The notes under the pieces: model-generated
What the model saw: the letters and a program-made list of their open reading frames with translations, nothing else
The model's database searches: none
What the model was told of the DNA's origin: nothing
Made by a program: the position numbers and the translations under genes
Part shown: in pieces, positions 37,426 through 49,437 of the stretch
Layout: each line of letters starts with the position of its first letter
Position numbering within the stretch: position 1 is the first letter of the stretch
Assembly: GCA_013398955.1 (NCBI GenBank)
Contig: VWPU01017867.1
Coordinates: 1-64,000, forward strand
Reading direction: 5' to 3'
Source of the DNA: Callaeas wilsoni
Taxonomy: Eukaryota; Chordata; Aves; Passeriformes; Callaeidae
DNA: 64,000 nt

Positions 37426-40400
37426 GGTTTCTGTTATTAAAGGCTGATAATCCCTTCTGATTCTGGCAGCTTCACAAACATCTGGCATCAGGCAGTGTTT
37501 CCCAGTCTATAGCAAGTCAATACTGATGGATTACGAGGTTGTAAGAGGATTTCATTGCAGGATCAAGGCATCCATAGTTCTAAATAAGATTAAAATGCCA
37601 TGTTTAGATCAATCTTTTCCAACAAAAGAAATCAAAGAGTTGTTTTAATTTACATTATGTATAACGGATTTGCCTATGGCTTGAATTATTAATAAAAGAA
37701 GAGGGTTTTTTACACTTACAGTTGAAAATAACCACTAAAACAGAATGAGTTATAGTTGCCTCACTGTTATGCTTTAACCTCGAAGGACAAGTTTGCACAT
37801 ACACACCAAGGGGGAACAATTATTCAACTGCCATCATCAGGACTAACAATTAACCAAAAGTTCATCTGTGTGCAAGCAGCAAATAAACGAAAGAGAATAG
37901 AATTGAAGAATTTTTTTAAAAGGTCAATTCCTCGTCTAAAGACTTCTTTTATCTGGGGTGGACACTACCAGTGTGACATCATTACCCAGGCTTTGTCCTG
38001 TGCCACAAACGTGGCAAATGTGATCTTGAGCAGAGGGTTGCATTACGAACCACCAGTGGTCCCTTCCAGCCTCCTCCGTTCAGGGACAAGCTCGGGAAAA
38101 CACGGAAATACCTGCCAGTTGTGTCTTCAGCTGGAATGCGGCTTCAGGAATTGCATCTTCTGCTGCCTCCAAGAATACTGAGGTCTGGCAGGCATGGAAA
38201 AACCTCACCGGCTGTTTCCTACAGCACCTCTGGTTTTCCTGCTAAGGAATCACAATTCAGTTGAATGTCAGTCGTTGACGAGTTCTAAACTCTTTTATCT
38301 GATGCTTTAGGCGAGACCATGACACCCAAGTAATTAGCTGAAAGAAAAGGAGGCCAACAAACCTCCTGAAGAGCCCGCAAAGCAGCTCCACGGAGTTAGC
38401 AAAACACAGCCAGACCCAGCTTTCTTTTCCAATCATCCCGGTGTTACTGGAAGCTCTTTGCTGGCACAGTAAACAGGGAGAGCGGGGCTTTTTCTGCCTC
38501 AGATAATGGATACAAATTCAAAAAATCATTTCACGCTGGATGAACAGCCAGCTTGTTTGTGACCGGGCTATCATCAAGGCATTGTAAGCTGGGAGCTGAA
38601 ATGGGGAGAGGAACAAATGAAAGTCTGGGCAGCTTCTGCTCCTGCAGTTGTTGCTGCTTCCACATCTTCTGCAGGGATTTGGGAGCCCCCTGGGCAGGTT
38701 GCTGTTGCAGGGGCCAATAAATATTTACCTCAATAAAGGGCAGAGTTAATGCTCTGTGTTTCAGGTTGCATTCTGACAGGTTTAACCTTTCCGGGGTGTA
38801 ATTCTGCCAGCACAGCTCTCCATCCACCTGTCTTGAAAACCCAGCGAGAGTAATTTTGCTAAGAGGGGGATTCAAAAATACCCTGCCCCTAGGCACAGCC
38901 ATTCTGCAGACACAATTCTAATTAAAGCTCACCTCACAGTGGAATTCAATAGGAAATTCTGGCTCGTGCATCCCTTGACCTCTTCCTTTACAACAAAGTT
39001 TTATCCACAGGTAGGAGAATTAGACACCCAAATCCTGCTTAACAAGAAACTCTGAGTCAGCTGTTGGCTTCTTATTGCTGCCCAGGGGGACACATAAATC
39101 AGCATTAAACCTTGTGGTTTTGAAACCATCTGGCCTTAGCACTGCTGCTCTTCCTCTTTCATTTTCTCTGAATGACCGCGGCTGCAGCTCTGCATCATTA
39201 GCTTAAAAATGGGTGTTGTTTTGGAGAAACACAACCAAACCCACTGTGCCATTAGCGGGACTGTCCTCCAAATAGTTCCTTGCTGGAACAGATTAAAGAA
39301 CTTCATAAGAAAAGGTTAAACCAGCCCCTGACAGACTTTATCAGGGCCAGAATGGATCACTTGCCATAGATAGAATTTTTTCCCTGGTTATAACACAAAA
39401 CCCCCGTCTTCCTTTGTCATGTCTGATCACCACTGCTGCCTCATCACTAAATATCAGCTCTGATCATCGCCGCTGCCTCCCTGCTCAGTAAAGCGCTGCC
39501 TTCTGCCTTTTTGTTGAATCCTGAAAGAGTATTTTTTTCTTTCTACAGAAAGTTACTTGAGCAGTGCTCCCCTCCTCTGCAGCTGACTCATCTGCAAGTG
39601 GCATTTATTGGGAATATCAGCTCTCTCCCCATGTGACGGGGAATTTTCTAGTAAAAACAAGGAGAAAGCTGACAGCCGTATCAGAGCAGATTTTGTGGTG
39701 GACAGGTTGTTTGCTATTCAAAACCGTCTCAGTTTTTTGAGGCAGAGAGAGAATTCCAATTACTACAAGAACACAGCAGAAAATCTGCAGCCTCTTAGCA
39801 AACCCAGTAAGATTTACAGGTGCTACTCAGAATGCTTGAATTAAATAGAATTTTTTTAGCCCTGAGATTTTCTTTTATCTAACTGTACAATATGTAAAGT
39901 GGGCCAGGAGTGTCTAAGAGTGTGTCTGGCATTTAATGCACAATTTTCCACTTTGTCCATCGGGTTACTGCTCCTCATTTCATTTCCTTTTTTTACATTA
40001 TGGGGGTTTAGTATTCATGATGATGATAAAATATCTAATCCAAGGCACTGCCAAGGGAAATTTTAATCAAAGGCCTTTCACAGCTGAAAGGCTGGCTTGG
40101 TTAAGTGATCAATATCTACTGATGGAAAGAGTTTGGAAGAAAAATAGTTCTCTTTGCTTACAGAAAGGAAGTTGCTGTTAGGAATTATTAGAGACTTCAG
40201 CCAGTTTTAAGGGGGATCTCACCTTAAATAGGTTGGCTGAAATCATCATGCAGCCATTTTAGGAGTTGAGCTGTGCTGTTAATTCAAACCTGAATGTGAA
40301 CAGTTTGTAGATACCTGACAGCTCGGGAAAGAAAAGTCTGCAGCAAATGTAATCTGTGCACAACAGGACTTGTTCTCTATCTCAGAGCTGCATTTTTTAC

Positions 40401-43400
40401 TTCACTACACAATGGGCTGAAAGTATCGGTGGAAATCTGCCATGCACACAGGGTAAGAGGATGAGGAGCACTCATTAACGTAATTGTTTGACAGCATAAC
40501 AATTAAGATGCAAAAATTTGCCCCGGCAGCAAAGGGGGATGTGGGATCAGATCCCAGCAGGATGGGACAGGGAGGGATGTTTAGATGTTTAGACGTTTAG
40601 AGGATCTTAGTGCAGGTTGATTTGGAAGGAATCCCATCCCTTCAGTCCTCACAAAAGCGATTTTTTACAACTTAATTACGTGGGAGCAGGCTCCTAATCC
40701 TGCCCCTCTCAAGATTGCCCATTCCAGAAATCCTATTACTAAGCAAAATACGAAAGGATTTGGTTTAGTTTTCAATTGCTGTCGGTTCAAGTCTTTTTCT
40801 GAATCAGGGAGTGGTGGATCAGCTGATACATTTCAGAGCCTGTCAGAAATCAGTGGCACAGAACTTCAGTGGCTGTTGTTCTCTCCTGTGCTCTTCCAAG
40901 GCCAGTCTATTTTCAGGTGGATCAGGGAAGATCCAAGAGCAGGATTCCTACAAGTTTCAAGAACATACACTTTCTCCTTCGCCTGATTTCTGGTGTCACA
41001 TGCACATTTGCATACATTACACATACCATTAAGCACTTTCTCTCTTTTTCCAGGTATTTTTATAATTTCTTCATCAAAATAGATCATTCTCTCCCATCCT
41101 CCTCTTAAAAATACTGTGAATTCATGTTAACACAGGGTGGTTTCACCTTTTTCAGGTTTTGTCCATGCTACTGGCTGGTCATTTCTCTAATCCGGAGCTC
41201 AAGAAGATTTTCCTTTCCCTGGGAAAACGAACTCTGGGAAAAGGTTTTGTTGCAGTAAAAACTCCCCTGGACTGGGGTCTACAACCAAAAGCACATCACC
41301 ATTCACAGAAATACGATTCCCTGGCTGGCACCAGCACACGGAGCAACCAGGGAAAAACCAAGTCAGGCCCAGAAAGATTTAAAGATCTGAGCTGTGCCCG
41401 AGCCAGGCCTTCCCTTGAGAGCTCAGAGACTGCTCAGGTTTGGAGCTGGCTGTTGGACCCAACTCTAAAAGCACAGTCCAGCATCCTTTTATTTCAAATA
41501 TTTTGTGGGATGACAGGAGCACTTACAGTCAAAGGCTGATCCACCAGCCAAGTTACTTTACTGAGAGCAAAAGTCCAACATTGCTGAAGCTGCATTTGCT
41601 TTGCCAACAAATTATCTGAAGGAAGAAACCCTGGATATAATGTACCCTCTGGATAAATTCGCTGCAGGCAAAAGGCTTTGGGTTTTCACAGCTCCCTTTG
41701 CCTTCACAACAGCTCTTAAACCCGTGGATTTGAACAAGAGAAATCAGCAGTGTTGCTGTAGAATTCCACAGTTATTTTTTGCAATTTTCTGCAAATCGCT
41801 CCTTTCTTTGCAAGGGAGCCTGATCCTCTCCCCCCAGGATTTTCAAGGCTGTCGGGGTTTCCAGATTTGCTCCCAAAACAAGGCTCTGCTCCTTGCCTTG
41901 GTGCAGGCTGGGGGCAGAGCTGGGCAGCAGTCACTGGCAGCGGGACACTGGGATTTGGGAGCATTGCTGCTGCCCAGCAACGGGCTTTGCTTTTGAAGAT
42001 TACTCAGAAAATGTGAATTCATCCGGGGTTAAACCACAGGCTTTTCAAAACCCCTCGGGTTCCCAGCTCAGCAGTCCCTGCTGCCCCTGAGCCCTGTTAT
42101 CCCTCCCTACTGTTTCACTTCAGTCAAAACTGAGCCACTCCCTGCTCCATCCAAGGGAAGAGTCCTGGGGGTGACAGAGGCAGCTCAGGGACGGATCTCC
42201 GTTAACTTTGGAACCAGCTTTTTTCCCTCGGGTCTGAAGACCCATGACTGCAGTGACATTTTGCTCTGCCCATCCCCTCTCCCTTTGGCGATCAGCAGGA
42301 GCCACTTTGACTCCGCGAGGTGTGAGCCAGGCCTGAGCTGCTGAAATGATGCTGATTTCACAAGATTTCACTGCTTTATTTTGGGGTTCCTGGCCAAAGC
42401 CAGCTCAGGCAGGAGGTCTCGACAAGCATCTCCAGCACGTGCTTTCCTGACCTTGATGTCTGGAGTCCTGGACATCTTCCCAGCCTGATGAGACGGTGTC
42501 AGGAAATATCTGTGAGAATTGGGATAATCACAAATGCCTGCTCCCTGGTAAGCCAGGCTGATCCGAGTTCACTGCTGTGCCTGGCTGCTAACCAGAACAA
42601 CCGTAATTCCCCACCACACCAGCACCCTGAGAGCATCTTTAACTCGCAATAAATCCATGGAGATGGAAAATGGGTACATTACTTTTCTCTCCTATGAGCC
42701 TCGTGGATATCATTTGATCTGTTTCCTGCAGCGAAACCTGCATTACAGAACCAGAGGAATTCAAGGTAAATGAATGGATGCAGTCCCTGCTTGACTGCAG
42801 AGAGGGACGGAGGTTGCTTGGATTGTTTTCCACCCACAGAGATATTTACTGTAATATCCAAATACTGTTTTCAGAACTCCTGCAGATGAAATGCAATCTT
42901 CTGGAGCACCAGGAAAGGAGGCAGCCTTCCTGAGATGGAGATTTGTTGTCAGATGTGCTACCTTGGTGTGCAGGCTGCATTGGCAGGATGGTGGGAATAT
43001 TCCTAGCTGGGAATAAAGGGAAATGTCCAACTTCAGATGGGAGTCATTGAACTCTTGCCTCTTGCAATGCTTTACAAACATCAGCAAAATCAAGATTAAA
43101 CCAAAGGGAATAATGCTGCAAGCAGAGCTGGGAGATGTTCTCCATCTGGGGTTTTTATGAACACAACAGCAGCTGCCCTGTTTTTGATGATGCAGCCATC
43201 AGGATTGTTCTTTGGACAAAAAAAAAACCAATTTGCTTATGCTGCTGCTGCTCTCCGTGGGATTTGGATGGTTTGCAGGCAGTGTGGAACACCTGAGGAG
43301 CCAGAGCTCCTTGTTTCCCACAGCCAGGCACTGCAGTCACACCAGCACAGGGGAATTCAGGGACCGCAGGACCTCTGATGGATTTGTTAAAGACAGGCTT

Positions 43401-43511
43401 CTCATTTGCACCAAATAATAAAGTTAATCTGAAACCCAGAAGAGCTTGCACTGATATTCCACTCCCCCGCCCACGCCCTCCTTTAACACATTAGAAGGAT
43501 TTTAATTATTT

Positions 43512-43559
43512 CTCATTCTGCACTTTTTTCTTTTCCTCATTCTGCACTTTTTTCTTTTC
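43512..43559. repeat. 24-bp perfect tandem repeat, two copies
   Basis: CTCATTCTGCACTTTTTTCT plus TTTC occurs twice back to back, at 43512 and 43536. Confidence 0.95.
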
Positions 43560-43794
43560 CTAATGGGGTTACAGTGAAATTTAAGCTGAGCACAAATGAG
43601 CAGCTCGTTTTAAAGACTTGGAATGGAGCTAAATGCAAGGCAGCAACTTTGTTTAAAACAAAGGCATTCCCAATATACCACATAACATGGAATAAGTCAG
43701 CAAATCCTCAGCCTGAGAGAGGGAACACTCACAGAAACTGCCCCTTGAAGTGCCTAGAGGGGCTCCAGGAGATCTGGAACAGGACTGGGGGATT

Positions 43795-44075
43795 ACAGAA
43801 CAAGGAGGAATGGCTTCCCACTGCCAGAGGGCAGGGATAGGTGGGATATTGGGAGGAAATTCCACCCTGTGAGGATGGTGAGGGGCTGAGATGGAACTCC
43901 CAGAGAAGCTGTGGCTGCCCCTGGATCCCTGGAAGTGCCCAAGGCCAGGTTGGACGGGGCTTGGAGCACCCTGGGACAGGGGGAGGTGTCCCTGCCCATG
44001 GCATGGGGCAGGAATAGATCATCCTGAAGGTCATTTTCTACACAAACCACTCCATGATTCATTTTATGATTCATC
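43795..44075 (+). mobile_element. CR1 LINE 3' fragment (longer copy)
   Basis: This copy extends further 5' than most here: GGATATTGGGAGGAAATTCC precedes GCTGTGGCTGCCCCTGGATC, AAGGCCAGGTTGGACGGGGC and CAAACCACTCCATGATTCAT. Orientation is sense. Confidence 0.93.
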
Positions 44076-46139
44076 CTTTTCTTCCCATACTCCTGCACTA
44101 TTTTTTACCTCGATCTCAAATAAATGTCATAGTTGTGAAATATGCTGTAGTACATGGGGAGAAATAAATACAGGAACACATCCAAGGAGTAATTCCAGCA
44201 GCAAGTGTCCCTTGCACCTTGCCAGGGGTCACCAGCACTGAATTTACAGGCACCACGCTGGGCTGGGACAGGGTCACTGCTCTGCACAGAGCAGCTCTGA
44301 GTCTTGCTGAGAACCCAAAGCAGCAGAAGTTCTACAGCTGGCTCAGACACGCGGCACCAGCAAGAAAGGAAAAGCCAAGAGGGCAGAGCAGGAGGGGTTT
44401 TGGGAGGTCTGGGGTCAGTTCTAGCTCATACAAGACATTATTTAATCCCTGTGTCTCAGGTGCCCCCCACTCCCCAGTCAATTTTTATTTCATAAGGGCT
44501 GTTTAGCTTAATGTTGAGGAGTCTCTGATATTTTAAAGCTGGAGCTGCCTCCAGCGTTTTATGACATTTGTTATTTTCCTGCAAGGCACCAGAGAGCTGA
44601 GTGATGGGTGTGATTTTTAAAATATAAACTTAAATTAAGGCAAGTGTGCATTTCACCATCAGTTCCCTGGATCTTTAACCCCCTAAACTGGACCTCTGCT
44701 TACAAATCAGTGGCTTCCAAGATTTTATTCCAGAAACTCTGCAATTCCTGCAAAGAAGAACAACGAATCAAGAGTATTTGAGTATAAACAAGTGAGCAGT
44801 GAAAGCCCAGCAGGTTTGGGATGATGTTCAGTCCTACTCTGGCGCTGGGGCACGAATGGAAAATCCCAGCCCAAAGAGCAGGACCCATTTTCTGGGCTAA
44901 AGGAACTGGTTTCCGTGCTTACACCACAATTAGAAAATTAAAGTAATTCAAACCATGACACAGCAGAGGTGTCCTCAACACAGACATCTCAAGAAGGGAA
45001 AAGGGGTGGCATCAAGGATGCAATGCCTCCTTCTGCCCTCACTGCAGGGAGCAGTAGGAGCTGTTTGTTCTTCCTCAGTGTGTGGAACTTGCACATCACA
45101 AACCCCAGAGCCAGGTGGCCAAAAAACCCCCAAATTCGAAGAGTTTTATGGAATCACTCATAGAAGAAAATAAGCAGTATAAGCTGAAACATTTTCTTTC
45201 ATTGTACTAAAAGTTTCATTTCTATTTCAGCCGTGTTAACTTCTCTGCAGCCCAAGCAGTTTGAAGTAACCATGTTCTTCTCCACTTTGAAACTGTTCTC
45301 TATTGATTTGGCTGGCATTATTGTTATTTTAGTATGTACAACCTGGCAGTTTCCCTAGAAAACCTCCTTTCCAACACAAACGTTTGGATCCACGCTGCTG
45401 TCTGTGCTTTGACCTCTCAGCTCAGTGGAGTAGGAACTTCCCAGCCTTGTCTGCCCTTAAGAGCTCGATCCTAGAGAAAGCAGAGAGTGCCAGGAAGCCT
45501 TTTTGCAGCATGGAAATAGGAATCCACTGTTTGCTCAATGAGAGACAGCAGAAAAGCTTGGGAACCAGTTAAACACTGACCTAAAGTGAAAGCTGTGCTG
45601 CTGGTTAAAGGCATCCATTTAGCTCACAGGGGCCAAAAAAGAAATGCCCCAGCAGAAATGATTTGGTTTGCCTTGTATAGAAGTGAAAGGACAATGTTTC
45701 CCAGTGTGGCTGGCTTTCTTGCTGGCACCGAAATGGAGGAGCTGACAAAAAAAAAAAAGATAAAAAATAAAAAGCAACTAAAATCAGGTCCATCTGCTTA
45801 GAATTAGTCCTGAGTTCATGCAGTGCACTGTGTGGCAGTGATGCTCCGAAGGGGAATGGAAGTAGGGAGTGAATTACAGCTCTCAGAACGTTTTCAGCTC
45901 AATGAAATTTGGAAAGTGAATTCCTGTGCAGTGATGTGCTCGTTTGAACAGTTTCTGTCAAGCAGAAGCTTTTGCCCAGAGCTTTTTGGGTTTGTATTTC
46001 TGGACCCGGAGTGAAGGAGAGGAGCAAGGCTGGGCCTGCATGGGAACATTGGTGCAATCCCAAAGTGAGAGGATTGATGTGTTCCTCCCTTGGAGAAAGG
46101 TTTTCCTTCTGCTGTAACGTGGGGTGAAGATGAAATCTG

Positions 46140-46365
46140 GAAGTTCAGTGGTTATAACAAAGGGGATTTATCCTCCTTTCACAGGAAAGGGCTCTTGGCA
46201 GGGGCTGCCCAGGGAGGTTTGGAGTCCCCATCCCTGGAGATGCCCAAGGAAGGCCTGGAGGTGGCACTCAGAGCCCTGGGCTGGGACAAGGTGGGGTTTG
46301 GGCACAGGTTGGACTCCACGGTCCCAGAGGTCCTTTCAACCCTCTGGTTTTGTGATTTTCATAAG
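46140..46365 (+). mobile_element. CR1 LINE 3' fragment
   Basis: GGGGCTGCCCAGGGAGGTTT, GGAGTCCCCATCCCTGGAGA, GGTTGGACTCCACGGTCCCA and TCCTTTCAACCCTCTGGTTT are a sense CR1 3' end of a different subfamily from the 37 kb copy. Confidence 0.9.
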
Positions 46366-47713
46366 AATATATTTACCAGAGGTCAGGAAGGGCACACAGG
46401 TCAATTTGAGGTCTCTAAAGAGAGAATTCCTGCTTCTCCTGCCCCCCCTTAGCAATGGGCAGGTGCCAACACAAAGCTCTCAATAACCCAGAGCGTTCCT
46501 TTAGCACAAAGGAAGCTGTGGGAAGGCAGCACAAGTGGTGGGAAACCTCCCAATTCAAGAGATGGCACTGCACTGAGGGAAGCAGGGAGCTTTCTCTGGC
46601 ACTGACTCAGGTGTGAACTCGCTCCAGCGAGAACTTTCCTGGCTGAATTTCCCTGCATGGAACACAGGGGTGCTGCCCATCTTTCCAGTTCAATGACTGA
46701 TTCCTTTCTTAAGGGCTTCCTGCTTCTCTTGCTTGTCTCTGAAGTGTCTTACATTACCCCTCATGCAGGCTTGGAATTGCGAAAAAACTCGTATTTGCTG
46801 CCTGGTGTTCCATTTTTTGATTTATTAAAAAAATTTTTCTTGCAGACCATGCATCACTGCAGACACCCAGTTTCTGAGAGGATTGCTGCAATTCTGGCCA
46901 GCTCTGATGACTCGGGACTTTTCTGTCCTGGCATGCTCAGTGGGAAAGAAAAATGCACTGAACAACAATTCATTTCTGGTTCCTCCATCACCAAAACATT
47001 TAAAACTCACTTCACTGAGACAATCTCCCTCATCATGCTGAATGAAAGGAAGACAATCCAGTTATGCAGCTCTTTCTTTTGAAACCAAATTATTTAACGT
47101 AATTTTTTATGTTTCCCAGGGCAATACTGCTTGGTCAGTGCTCACCCTGGGAAATCAGCACGGCCTTTTTTATTATCCTGAGTATTGGTTTTGTAAGGAA
47201 GTTCAGATGCAGAAAAGCACATGGTGAGACATCACTGGTTCTTTACCTCATTAAGTGAATTAATGAACAGGCTTATTAATTCATTCATTAATTCATTCAT
47301 TCCCAATATTGCTTCTCCTTTCTCCCCTGTATCTCTGTGCCAAAATAAGTCAGTGTTTGAGCCCCAGCTTTTTGGGGATAAGGTTTAGAAAATGTGTGTC
47401 CCTAGATACTGGGAACTCTATTGTTGTAGTACTAGTAATAGTAGTAGTAGTAGCAGTGGTAGCATTAATCCTCAGCAAACCAGGCTCAAATATTAGGCAA
47501 GAGGGACATTTTTCATCTCCTCAGCCTGATAAACCAACAGCGAAATAAGCAGCAAAAGGAGCAACACTCCCTAGACAGGCTCAGAAAATCCACACAGACA
47601 CTTTGTAAACTCAAACCTCTGCTGGATCACTGTCCTTGGCAAGGCATTTTTTGGTTATGGGACAAGAACCTGAATTAGTCAGCATTTAGTGCTTTCCTCC
47701 AGGTACTTAGGAA

Positions 47714-47773
47714 TGCCTAGAATCAGGCATTAAAAATGTCTGATTTTAATGCCTAGAATCAGGCATTAAAAAT
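47714..47773. repeat. Direct repeat with internal hairpin
   Basis: CCTAGAATCAGGCATTAAAA occurs twice. Between the copies, TTTTAATGCCT is the reverse complement of AGGCATTAAAA, giving an 11-bp stem with a short loop. Confidence 0.8.
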
Positions 47774-48354
47774 AAGAGATGTGACCACTTCCTTCCCCTC
47801 CTTGTGTCACACTGACTTTAGGACAAGGTTTAATTGCAAAACCCAGCACTTGAGATGGGTTTCTCTCAAGCTGAGTCCCAAGAATTCTGTGTATTGTTTG
47901 TCTGAAAAATTTTGGGGGGAAAAATCCTTGATTTGGGTCCATTCTTTGGTACACAAAGACCAAAACACTGGCACTGACTCCAGCCAGACTGGGAGCAGTT
48001 TCAAGGCAGGGAACAGCCTGAGAAATCCCCATTTCCACACGTGTGGGTTTTGAAGCTCCAGGGAAGGAGCATTTCCTGACACAAGGATGTGATGGGGACA
48101 CATCTGCCTTTGAAGTGGCCCTCTCTGGTGACCGACATAAACCAGGGAAAAGGCTCCAACCCAACAGCTAAAAAGACTCTTGGTATTTTGGTCGTCTTTC
48201 CAAGAGTGATCAGGAGCCCTGAATCAAAGCCCAGTCCTGTGTGAACACCAACAGCCACGTGTCAGCTCACGAAGGAGCGTGGAACATCTCTACAAATCAC
48301 CTTGCCACGTGCCCAAACCAGTTCCTCACTGCACTAGAACTCAGAGACCACTTT

Positions 48355-48688
48355 AGAGAAGGAAAGGAAAAAGGAAAGGAAAAAGGGGAAAGGAAAAAGG
48401 GGAAAGGAAAAAGGGGAAAGGAAAAAGGGGAAAGGAAAAAGGGGAAAGGAAAAAGGGGAAAGGAAAAGGGGGAAAGGAAAAAGGGGAAAGGAAAAGGGAA
48501 AAGGAAAGGGAAAAAGGAAAGGGAAAAAGGAAAGGGAAAAAGGAAAGGGAAAAAGGAAAGGGAAAAAGGAAAGGAAAAGGGGAAAGGAAAAGGGGAAAGG
48601 AAAAGGGGAAAGGGGAAAAGAAAAAAGAAAATGAAAAGGGAAAAGGGAAAGGGAAAAGGGAAGGGGAAAAGGGGAAAGGGAAAGGAAA
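48355..48688. repeat. 334-base polypurine (A/G) tract
   Basis: The plus strand is purine-only for 277 bases (48355-48631). After one T at 48632 it continues purine-only to 48688. It is built from GGAAA/GGGGAAA variants. It yields long spurious K/G/E-rich frames and should not be called a gene. Confidence 0.95.
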
Positions 48689-48727
48689 TTTATATATGTA
48701 TTTTTATATATATATATATACATATAA
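48689..48727. repeat. TA-rich simple repeat
   Basis: TTTATATATG followed by an alternating TA tract lies directly against the polypurine tract. Confidence 0.9.
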
Positions 48728-49104
48728 GGGCTGTGAAAAATACCACATGCCATGGGGAGAGGGTAAAAGGTGTCAAGGGAATTGCTGACATCTTACAGCT
48801 CTGAAATAAGGAGGCATTTATTGAACAATAACAACCACGCAATGCCAAGAAAGAGCGTTTTCATTAACAATAAATTCTGACTATCTTAAAACACAGGCGA
48901 CACAAATGTCAGCTGGGGGACTGGGAACAGAACCCAGGAGACAGCTCCTGAGGCTGACTCTCCACTGCCAGGAAATCAGAACCTGAACACTGCTGGAGCA
49001 GCCACAAACCCCTCTGTTTGTCTAGACAGAAACCTGTCCATACACATGAAAGTGTCTGCGACGCTATTCCCATTTTTAATTAGTATTTATAACCATCCTC
49101 ATAG

Positions 49105-49437
49105 AGAAGAATTCCTTCCCAATATCCCAGTCATCGCTGCCCTCTGGCAGTGGGAAGCCATTCGCTGTGTCCTGTCCCTCCATCCCTCGTCCCCAGTCCC
49201 TCTCCAGCTCTCCTGGAGCCCCTTTAGGCCCTGGAAGGGGCTCTGAGCTCTCCCTGGATCCTTCCTTTCTCCAGGTGAACATTCCCAGCTCTCCCAGCCT
49301 GGCTCAGCCCTTGAAGCACCTCCATGGCCTCCTCTGGACTCTCTCCAGCAGCTCCACATGCTCCTGAGCTGGAGGCAGCTCTGCAGGTGAGGTCTCACCT
49401 GAGTGGTGCAGAGCAGGAGAATCCCTTCCCCTGGTGG
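49105..49437 (-). mobile_element. CR1 LINE fragment (longer 3' region)
   Basis: AGAATTCCTTCCCAATATCC, GCAGTGGGAAGCCATTCGCT, CCTCCTCTGGACTCTCTCCA and GGTGAGGTCTCACCTGAGTG are in the order expected for the antisense 3' region of a CR1 element. A tail-proximal 3' end is not present next to it. Confidence 0.88.

Noticed and set aside
48241..48804. 187-codon plus-strand frame rich in K, G and E, and a 139-codon minus-strand F/P/S frame
   Set aside because: Both arise from the polypurine tract and the TA repeat; no gene structure.
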